From contig NZ_JAIVMC010000001.1 in NCBI RefSeq assembly GCF_020177265.1, forward strand, positions 310,001 to 374,000: a stretch of DNA of 64,000 nucleotides, read 5' to 3'. A program made the position numbers and the translations under genes. Positions 56,959 through 64,000 of this stretch are shown in pieces. The notes beneath the pieces are model-generated. The model had not been told where the DNA came from. It was given only the letters and a program-made list of their open reading frames with translations, and searched no databases. Positions within the stretch are counted from its first letter, which is position 1, and every line of letters starts with the position of its first letter. The stretch is from Pseudooceanicola marinus (GTDB lineage: Bacteria > Pseudomonadota > Alphaproteobacteria > Rhodobacterales > Rhodobacteraceae).

Positions 56959-57637
56959 GGCGGATCTGCGCGTCGAATCCTCCCCGGTGAGCGATTCGGC
57001 GCTTAACTACCTTGTCGCTCAATTTTGATTGGAATTCCCGCTAAAGCTGTGTGTTGGGAGCGGAATCTGCCCGTCTTGCGAGCGTGGTTTGCGGCAAAGG
57101 TGGTCTAAATATGGACGGATTGAGGCCATTTACCCCTGCGTCAGTGTTTCTGATGAGGAAACGGCGCTTCGGTAAGATCGCAGCGTTTTCCTCCGCATAT
57201 TCCGGCGTAAAGGCGTTTTTTCAATTATGTAGGCGCTGATCCGCGTCAGATTGAGTGTGAACAATCAGGCGGGTGATAGGCCTGAATGTGGCGAAAATTT
57301 GGCATGCTCTGCAGTATGTCCGCCTTGTCTCCGCCACTTTCCTGCCTCTTTTTTCTCTTTGTCGCGCCATGGGGAAGAGGTATCACCTGTCTTGCCCGAC
57401 TGGGATGGGCACCTTTCTGGACCATGGGGCGGTCCTTCGAATTGCATGCATCGTGGAGATGCAGGACCGGGCGTCGGCCCGGAACCCGGCTTCGGCCGGA
57501 CGAGGCACTTATGTCCGGTGATCAACACCGGCGCGCCGCGCGTCTCCATGGTTCGGGTAGAAACAGATTGCCGTGTGCTGGCCCACCGGGCCGGGTACGG
57601 GCCGGGCCAGTCCCGGATGCGATGGAAGGGTGACGAC
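56959..57637 (+). other. Long AT-richer gap before the first RTX gene
   Basis: 679 bp of lower G+C than the neighbours, with no supported gene. It contains an imperfect dyad AGGAAACG/CGTTTTCCT at about 57157-57193. It probably holds regulatory sequence for the large secreted protein gene. Small frames here (e.g. 57051-57239) lack ribosome sites. Confidence 0.45.
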
Positions 57638-60600
57638 ATGACCGGGAAGTATTACGGCGGGTACGGCGGCCACGACGACGACGATTGCGATCCCTATGGC
57701 GGCACGTCCCCTGATGGCTACGTCGACGGCACCGCGGGCGGCGACCTGATCGACACCGCCTATTCCGGCGACCCCGATGGCGATTACATCGACAACAACG
57801 ACGCGCTTCTGCCCGGCGAAACCGGCGACGACGACATCGTGCGGGCCGGGGGAGGCAACGACACCATCCTCGCCGGGGCAGGTGACGATGAGATCTTCGC
57901 GGGCTCCGGCGATGACAGCGTGTCCGCCGGGTCCGGCGATGACGAGATCTCCGGTGGACGGGGGGACGATGACCTGTCGGGCGACAGCGGCAACGACGTC
58001 ATCTACGGCGACAGCGGCCAGGCGCCGGACAGCCCGCGCGAGAGCTTTGAATGGGACAAGCTGCCGGACCCGCACTACCACGGCGGGCAGATCGACCATA
58101 ACGATCCGCTGTACGGCACGCTGCACCAGGACACGGGCGAGGTGAATGTCACCTTCACCCAGGAGACCACCGGCACACCCGAGACGACCTATTACGAGGT
58201 CAACGGCAACACCGACGGTATCGTCGACGACGGCAACGGCGTGGACCGCAATTCCACCATGTCGTCCTACCTGAACGCCGATGGCGAAAGCGCGACCTAC
58301 AAGCTCGACTTCTCGCAGGACGTCGACGACGTCTCCTTCCGGATCAACGACATAGACTATCTGTCGCAGGTGACCATCCGCGCCTATGACGCCGAGGGCA
58401 ACCTGGTCGACATCGACATCGACGCAGGCTCGCTGATCACCGCCACCGACGAGGACGCGGCCGGCGGGACCGAGACGCTGATCTCCTCCACACCCAATGG
58501 CGGGGCTTCGGACGACAGCGCGCAGTACTCCGCCCTGGTCAGCATTCCGGGCCCGATTTCGCGGATCGAGATCACCCATACCCAAGTGGGCCACGGCACC
58601 ACCGGCATCACCGTCAGCGACATCTACTACGACGTGGCGCCGGACTACGAAGGCGGCTCGCAGACCCATTGGTCCGACGGCGACGACGTGATCGACGGCG
58701 GCTCAGGCGAAGACACGCTGTTCGGCGAGGGGGGCGATGACACGATCATCGACGGCGCCGGCGCGGACCTGTCCTATGGCGGCGCAGATCGCGACACCTT
58801 CGTCGGCGGCTCGGCCGGGGACCACGTGGACGGTGGCGAGGCTGGCGTGGACGAGGATACGCTGGACCTGCGCGGCATGAACGTGGCGGTCGAATACGAG
58901 GACGACGACCCCGAGGCGGGCACCGTCAGCTTCCTGGATGACGACGACAACGTCACCGGCACGATGACCTTCGAGAATATCGAGACCGTGCTGACCGATC
59001 CGGTTGATCCCGGCCCGCAGCTCGACGGCTATGTCGAGGGCACGGCCGGCGGCGACGTGATCGACGCGGGCTATGACGGCGATCCCGATGGCGACATGAT
59101 CGACGCCGACGATGCGATCCTGCCCGGCGACAGCGGTGACGACGACGTGGTGCTGGCCTTCTCCGGCGACGATACGGTCATCGCGGGCGAGGGCAGCGAC
59201 GACGTCTATGGCGGTGCGGGCAACGACAGCATCTCCACCGGATCGGCGGATCAGGTTAACGACCACGAGACCTTCCCGGGAATCCCCTTCGAGACCGGCG
59301 ATGCGCAGCTGGATGACACCGATTACGTCGAAGGCGGCTCGGGCGACGACACGATCTCGACCGGGGACGACGCGGATACGATCTACGGCGGCGACGGCGC
59401 CGACAGCATCGACGGCGGACTGGACGACGACGAGATCTACGGCGGCGCTGGCAATGACACCGTGGACGGCAGCCTGAACGGCATCGTCGATGGAACGCTG
59501 GGCAATGACCTGATCTTCGGCGGTTCCGGCGATGACAGCCTGGTGGCCGGCGTCGACGCCTTCTCGGACTACGAGGGCGATGATCCGAACCTGCCCAATC
59601 CCTATGATGCTGACGGCAACCTGTCCGATCCGAACACCGCGGACGGCAAGGACACCGTCTATGGCGGCATCGGCGATGACACGATCATCTCCGGCGATGA
59701 TGCCGACGCGCTCTACGGTGGATCCGGCGAAGACAGCATCAACGCGGGCATCGACGACGACTATGTCGAAGGCGGCCAGGGGGCGGATGTCATCCTCGGC
59801 GGCCATGGCTCGGACACGATCCTGGGCGGCTCCGGCGACGACAGTATCGACGCCAGCGCGCAGACCAGCGGGATGGACTATCCCAACGCGCCGGACGACA
59901 GCGATCCGGTGCCGGAAAACGACCGCGACGAGGTCTATGCGGGTCACGGCAACGACACCGTCTTCGGCGGTGACGATGATGACATGCTGCACGGCGGCTC
60001 GGGCGATGACGTGCTGGACGGTGGCATCGACGAGGACACGCTGGTTGGCGATTACGGCAATGATGAACTGACCGGCGGCGCGGGCCAGGATCTGCTCTAC
60101 GGCAACCAGGGGGCAGATACGCTCTATGGTGGCGACGAGGCCGATGCGCTCTTCGGCGGCTCGGGCGACGATGTGCTGGATGGCGGCCAGGGCGCCGACA
60201 GCCTGTCGGGCGGTGACGGCAACGACAGCCTGACCGCCGGCAATGGCGAGGACACGCTGGAGGGCGGCGCCGGCAACGACACGATCATCGGCGGATCGGG
60301 CGCCGACACGATCTTTGGCGGCTCCGGTGACGACAGCATCCGCGGCGGCACCTCGGGCGACAGCATCGAAGGTGGGGACGGCAACGACTTCATCGCTGGC
60401 GATGCGGGCGACGACCTGATCGAGGGCGGCGCCGGCAATGACGAGATCTACGGCGGCTCCGGCCTCGACACGATCCTGGGCGAAAGCGGCGATGACCTGC
60501 TCTATGGATCGGATCAGGAGGATGAGGTCTACGGCGGTATCGGCGCCGACACGATCTTCGGCTCGGCCAATGCCGACGAAGTCTACGGCGGCGCCGACCG

Positions 60601-61405
60601 CGACAGCATCGTGGGCGCCACCACCGGCGACTACATCGACGGCGGCAGCTCCGGCGACGACTACGACACGCTGGACCTGCGCGGCTACGGCGTGCCCGGC
60701 GGCCATATCAAGATCAACTACACCTCCGCCGACCGCGAGGACGGCATCGTCGAATTCTACAACCCCGACAGTACCCTGGCCGGGACGGCGGAATTCCACG
60801 AGATCGAGAACGTGGTGCCTTGCTTCACCCCCGGCACGCTGATCGCGACGCCGCGCGGCGAGGTCCCGGTGGAAGAGCTGCAGGAAGGCGACCGGGTCAT
60901 CACCCGTGACAATGGCATGCAGCAGATCCGCTGGAAGGGCAGTCGCCATCTGAAGGGTGGGGAGCTGCTGAAGGCCCGTCACCTGCAGCCGGTGCTGATC
61001 CGCAAGGGCGCGCTCGGCTATGGCCTGCCGGAACGCGACATGGTCGTCAGCCCGAACCACCGGATGCTGATCAACAACGACAAGACCGCGCTTTACTTCG
61101 AGGACCGCGAGGTGCTGGTTGCGGCCAAGCACCTGACCGGCCTCGACGGGATCGAGCGGCTGAAGGCGAAGAGCACGACCTACGTGCACTTCCTCTTCGA
61201 CCAGCATGAGGTGATCCTGTCCGACGGCGCCTGGTCGGAAACCTTCCAGCCGGGGCATCAGACCATGGACGGCCTGGGCAACGCGCAGCGCAACGAGATC
61301 TTCGAGCTGTTCCCGGACCTGCGGGCGCGCAAGGGGCTGGAGGATTACCACGCCGCGCGCAAGACGCTGAAGAAACACGAAGCGGATCTGCTCGCCCTGA
61401 GCTGA
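57638..61405 (+). CDS. RTX calcium-binding protein with internal duplication and C-terminal Hint domain
   Basis: The 1255-residue acidic protein is mostly RTX nonapeptide repeats (GGxGxDxUx, e.g. GGSGDDVLDGG) that fold as Ca2+-bound beta-rolls. A beta-sandwich-like segment lies at about residues 130-350. An entry module (DGYVDGTAGGDLIDTAYSGD, residues ~26; DGYVEGTAGGDVIDAGYDGD, ~465) and a closing module (DEDTLDLRG ~405; YDTLDLRG ~1010) each occur twice. The C-terminus (~1065-1255) is a Hint_2 domain starting CFTPGTLIATPRGEVPVEEL. There is no Sec signal; type I secretion is expected but no HlyBD-type genes are in the window. ATG at 57638 follows GGAAGGG. Confidence 0.9.
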   Translation: MTGKYYGGYGGHDDDDCDPYGGTSPDGYVDGTAGGDLIDTAYSGDPDGDYIDNNDALLPGETGDDDIVRAGGGNDTILAGAGDDEIFAGSGDDSVSAGSGDDEISGGRGDDDLSGDSGNDVIYGDSGQAPDSPRESFEWDKLPDPHYHGGQIDHNDPLYGTLHQDTGEVNVTFTQETTGTPETTYYEVNGNTDGIVDDGNGVDRNSTMSSYLNADGESATYKLDFSQDVDDVSFRINDIDYLSQVTIRAYDAEGNLVDIDIDAGSLITATDEDAAGGTETLISSTPNGGASDDSAQYSALVSIPGPISRIEITHTQVGHGTTGITVSDIYYDVAPDYEGGSQTHWSDGDDVIDGGSGEDTLFGEGGDDTIIDGAGADLSYGGADRDTFVGGSAGDHVDGGEAGVDEDTLDLRGMNVAVEYEDDDPEAGTVSFLDDDDNVTGTMTFENIETVLTDPVDPGPQLDGYVEGTAGGDVIDAGYDGDPDGDMIDADDAILPGDSGDDDVVLAFSGDDTVIAGEGSDDVYGGAGNDSISTGSADQVNDHETFPGIPFETGDAQLDDTDYVEGGSGDDTISTGDDADTIYGGDGADSIDGGLDDDEIYGGAGNDTVDGSLNGIVDGTLGNDLIFGGSGDDSLVAGVDAFSDYEGDDPNLPNPYDADGNLSDPNTADGKDTVYGGIGDDTIISGDDADALYGGSGEDSINAGIDDDYVEGGQGADVILGGHGSDTILGGSGDDSIDASAQTSGMDYPNAPDDSDPVPENDRDEVYAGHGNDTVFGGDDDDMLHGGSGDDVLDGGIDEDTLVGDYGNDELTGGAGQDLLYGNQGADTLYGGDEADALFGGSGDDVLDGGQGADSLSGGDGNDSLTAGNGEDTLEGGAGNDTIIGGSGADTIFGGSGDDSIRGGTSGDSIEGGDGNDFIAGDAGDDLIEGGAGNDEIYGGSGLDTILGESGDDLLYGSDQEDEVYGGIGADTIFGSANADEVYGGADRDSIVGATTGDYIDGGSSGDDYDTLDLRGYGVPGGHIKINYTSADREDGIVEFYNPDSTLAGTAEFHEIENVVPCFTPGTLIATPRGEVPVEELQEGDRVITRDNGMQQIRWKGSRHLKGGELLKARHLQPVLIRKGALGYGLPERDMVVSPNHRMLINNDKTALYFEDREVLVAAKHLTGLDGIERLKAKSTTYVHFLFDQHEVILSDGAWSETFQPGHQTMDGLGNAQRNEIFELFPDLRARKGLEDYHAARKTLKKHEADLLALS

Positions 61406-62031
61406 CCCGAGAGAGGTCTGCCACGCCTTCGGGGGAGGCGTGGTGCTGCGCCGGGGTGGGACCCCCGGCGACGCCGGCCGCCCGGGACAGCGCCGTCAGG
61501 GATGGGGACCGTGCCCTGACGTGTCGCAGCCTGTCCCGGGCGGTGCCGGACCATCACCCGAACCGGGCCCATCGGGGGCGGCGGGGCGCGCAGACCGCAG
61601 GAGATCTCCGCCGACCGTGTTTCCCGAAATGCGACAATATCGCGACGGAACTTTGCGGCAGTTCGGGCAAATCAGAGTTGGATCTGAGGTAAATGCGAAT
61701 CATCTGGCGGCGTCCGCTTAGCGTGGGTTGCTTCGGTCGCATGGCCGGGCTGCGCAAAAGTGTAGCTTGCGGTCACGCACTGCAATCAGCGGATGAGTTT
61801 TCGTTTCCATTTGGGAAACATATGTTGTTTCTGTACCCGCATTGCGCTGCTCTGCAGCGACATCGTCAGCAAGTGTTTGTCAGCGACTACTTTCGTGAGC
61901 TAACAGACGGTCGGGGGCGCTGTGACCGGGCGCCGTCGATGCAAGTCGACCCACCGGTCCTGCACAGAATTTCGGGACGGCGAGTCGATCCATCGGGGGT
62001 CGGCGCATGAAATGGCGTTTGAGAGGTCGAA
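61406..62031 (+). other. Long AT-richer gap between the two RTX genes
   Basis: 626 bp. It begins with a terminator-like stem CCACGCCT/AGGCGTGG at 61421-61443 and then turns lower in G+C, like the gap before the first RTX gene. A 105-codon frame at 61693-62010 has no plausible ribosome site or family and is not called. Promoter of the second RTX gene is expected here. Confidence 0.45.
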
Positions 62032-63753
62032 ATGACGACATATGGCGGCGGATCCGGCAAGGGTGACAGCATCAACGGCACCTATCGGGACGACAACCTG
62101 TATGGCGGCTGCGGCGACGACACGATCACCGGCTACCAGGGGAATGACGATCTCTACGGGAAACGCGGCGACGACGTCCTCTATGGCGGTGACGGCGATG
62201 ACGACCTGCATGGTGACAGCGGCGACGACTACCTCGACGGCGGCACCGGGCACGACGACCTCGACGCCGAGGACGGCAATGACACGCTGATCGGTGGTGA
62301 CGGCAACGACAAGCTCGACGCGGATTCCGGCGATGATCTGGTCTATGCGGGCAGCGGCAACGACACGGTCTACGGCGACGACGGCCATGACGAGATCTAC
62401 GGCGGCGATGGCGACGACAAGCTGATCGGCGACAGTGGCGATGACACCATCTATGCCGGCTACGGGCGTGACACCATCGAAGGCGACAAGGGTGACGACG
62501 AGCTTCACGGCGAGGGTGGCGAGGACCTGATCGAGGGCGACGACGGCAACGACACGATCTTCGGTGGCGAAAGCCGTGACACGATCTATGGCGGCGACGG
62601 CAACGATTTCATCGACGGCGGTGACGGCGAGGACCTGATCAAGGCCGGGAAAGGTGACGACACCGTCTACGGCGGCCAGGGCCAGGACACGATCTTTGGC
62701 AATTCCGGCGACGACTTCCTGGAGGCCGGTGACACCGCTTGGAACCGCTCGACCGACACGCTCTACGGCGGCCAAGGCAACGACACGCTGCGCTCCAATG
62801 GCAACCAGGACAAGCTCTATGGCGGCTCCGGCGATGACCTGTTCACCGCGATCGCCGATGAGGGCAACCTGAACAACCTCTACGTCTATGGCGGCGAGGA
62901 TCCCGGCGATACCGACTGGGACGTGCTGGACCTGTCGGAGTTCAAGGAACGCTATCCCGACCTGGAACTGCACTATTCCAACGTCAGTGACGATGGCGAA
63001 GACGGCACGATCCTTCTGAAGACCGGCGACGGGCGAGAGTTGGGCCGGATCTACTACAAGGACATCGAGGAGATCACCACCACCAGCCCCGAGGGTGCGA
63101 TCTGCTTCGCCGCCGGGTCCCTGATCGCGACCATGCGCGGCGAGGTGCCGGTGGAACAGCTGCGCGAGGGCGACCGGGTCATCACCCGCGACAACGGCAT
63201 GCAGGAGCTGCGCTGGATCGGCCGCCGGGACCTCAGCCCGAAGGAGCTGGCGACGATGCCGCACCTGCAGCCCGTCCTGGTCCGCGCCGGTGCCCTGGGC
63301 CACGGCCTGCCGCATACGGACCTGGTGGTCAGCCCGCAGCATCGGATGCTGATCCGCTCGGACCGCGCGTCGCTCCTCTACGAGGAAAGCGAGGTTCTGG
63401 TGGCGGCGAAGGACCTGGTGGGCATGCCGGGCGTTGAGCGGCTGACCAATCGCAAGGTGACCTATTTGCACCTGCTGTTCGACCAGCACGAGGTGATCCT
63501 GGCCAATGGCGCCTGGTCCGAGAGCTTCCAGCCCGGCGACTATTCGATGAAGACGCTGGACCGTGCGCAGCGCGCCGAGATCCATTACCTCTTCCCCGAA
63601 CTGGCCGCACCGCGCGCCCTGACCGGGTTCAGTGCCGCGCGCCGCAGCCTGAAGAAACATGAGGCCGAGGTTCTGCGCGCCGAGGGCGGGATCGTCAGCC
63701 GCCCCGCCGGCGGCGCCATTCTGCCCATGCCTCGGGCGCATCGAGGTCGGTAA
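62032..63753 (+). CDS. RTX calcium-binding protein with C-terminal Hint domain (paralogue)
   Basis: The 573-residue protein starts directly with RTX repeats (MTTYGGGSGKGDSINGTYRD, then runs of GGDGDDxLxG) to about residue 290. A closing module VLDLSEFKERYPDLELHYSN follows, then a Hint_2 domain starting CFAAGSLIATMRGEVPVEQL. Its Hint domain is clearly similar to that of the preceding gene (shared EGDRVITRDNGMQ, FDQHEVIL, LKKHEAE), so the two are paralogues. No Sec signal. The 3' end overlaps the convergent MocA-like gene by 59 bp. Confidence 0.9.
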   Translation: MTTYGGGSGKGDSINGTYRDDNLYGGCGDDTITGYQGNDDLYGKRGDDVLYGGDGDDDLHGDSGDDYLDGGTGHDDLDAEDGNDTLIGGDGNDKLDADSGDDLVYAGSGNDTVYGDDGHDEIYGGDGDDKLIGDSGDDTIYAGYGRDTIEGDKGDDELHGEGGEDLIEGDDGNDTIFGGESRDTIYGGDGNDFIDGGDGEDLIKAGKGDDTVYGGQGQDTIFGNSGDDFLEAGDTAWNRSTDTLYGGQGNDTLRSNGNQDKLYGGSGDDLFTAIADEGNLNNLYVYGGEDPGDTDWDVLDLSEFKERYPDLELHYSNVSDDGEDGTILLKTGDGRELGRIYYKDIEEITTTSPEGAICFAAGSLIATMRGEVPVEQLREGDRVITRDNGMQELRWIGRRDLSPKELATMPHLQPVLVRAGALGHGLPHTDLVVSPQHRMLIRSDRASLLYEESEVLVAAKDLVGMPGVERLTNRKVTYLHLLFDQHEVILANGAWSESFQPGDYSMKTLDRAQRAEIHYLFPELAAPRALTGFSAARRSLKKHEAEVLRAEGGIVSRPAGGAILPMPRAHRGR

Positions 63754-64000
63754 GCGCATGGGCCCCGGGCAGGGGCACCAGCCTCAGTCGAGAGAGATTG
63801 GCGGCGATCACGGGGGCAGCCCCGCGATCGCCGCCAAGCGTTTCAAGGTCCGGGAAAAGATCCGCTGGGAAGAGCGCCGGGTGGCCCGGCGTCTCCCCAC
63901 TGGAGCCGCGCAGGATGGGGGCGGGGTCGCCTGTCAGACCGTCGGCCACGCTGCGCAAATCCTCTGCCGTCAGGTCGGGCATGTCGGCGGGCAGGATCAT
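63695..64000 (-). CDS. MocA-like molybdenum cofactor nucleotidyltransferase, C-terminal part
   Basis: About 101 residues of a nucleotidyltransferase whose start lies beyond the window. The segments LPADMPDLTAEDL, GHPALFPADLFPDLETLGGD and RLVPLPG fit MocA (CTP:molybdopterin cytidylyltransferase) better than MobA. PaoABC-type enzymes need the cytidylyl form of the cofactor, so it may serve the paoABC-like operon 13 kb away; this is inference. It overlaps the RTX gene on the other strand. Confidence 0.72.
   Translation of the reverse strand: MILPADMPDLTAEDLRSVADGLTGDPAPILRGSSGETPGHPALFPADLFPDLETLGGDRGAAPVIAANLSRLRLVPLPGAHALTDLDAPEAWAEWRRRRGG

Noticed and set aside
57051-57239. 62-codon frame before the first RTX gene
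   Set aside because: No ribosome site, and the residues look random in an AT-richer gap.
61693-62010. 105-codon frame between the RTX genes
   Set aside because: No ribosome site and no recognisable domain; the G+C pattern does not resemble coding sequence here.
57640-63100. RTX-coding DNA as a CRISPR or tandem satellite array
   Set aside because: The repetition is at protein level (nonapeptides), with variable DNA and no spacer structure.

Overview
The window is chromosomal DNA of a high-G+C alphaproteobacterium. It is most likely a Rhodobacterales (Roseobacter-group) bacterium. The indications are a long iscR-suf operon whose IscR lacks the cluster cysteines, an Irr-type iron box, TRAP and peptide-type ABC importers with catabolic enzymes, and secreted RTX-Hint proteins. 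All identifications come from reading the sequence and from remembered family features; no database search was run.

Layout. 1-8.7 kb is mostly housekeeping: gyrA (partial), a low-G+C orphan gene, a SYLF lipoprotein, hemB, a small membrane protein overlapping mfd, and a MarR-GNAT fusion with twin operators. 8.9-11.1 kb holds a tandem HD-domain protein and a two-gene unit (alpha/beta hydrolase plus a small protein). 11.2-21 kb is the SUF operon: iscR, a NifS/IscS-like desulfurase, sufB, three unrelated passenger genes, sufC, sufD, two Yip1-like membrane genes and sufS, ending at a strong terminator. An O-methyltransferase gene and tRNA-Arg(CCG) follow.

23.3-30.6 kb is a solute-import locus: a LysR regulator converges on an operon of a peptide-type binding protein, two permeases, a double ATPase and a fumarase/aspartase-superfamily lyase. 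31-39.7 kb is a shikimate/quinate locus: quinate/shikimate dehydrogenase, a possible small ORF, TRAP DctQ and DctM, 3-dehydroshikimate dehydratase (QuiC type), an SMP-30 lactonase-like protein and TRAP DctP. It is transcribed away from a TetR repressor fused to an HSL-type esterase. Together these suggest uptake of shikimate or quinate and conversion to protocatechuate, with the fusion acting as regulator and perhaps also hydrolysing an ester form of the substrate.

39.8-64 kb: a CPA1 Na+/H+ antiporter with a cNMP-like domain, minCDE, an NTF2-like protein divergent from an AraC regulator, a PaoABC-type periplasmic aldehyde oxidoreductase operon, sbcCD, tRNA-Leu(CAA), an agmatinase-family gene, two RTX-Hint proteins, and the 3' end of a MocA-like nucleotidyltransferase that could supply cofactor to PaoABC. 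No insertion sequence, integrase, CRISPR array or rRNA was seen. Several proteins are unusual fusions or internal duplications: MarR-GNAT, HD-HD, TetR-esterase and the duplicated RTX protein.
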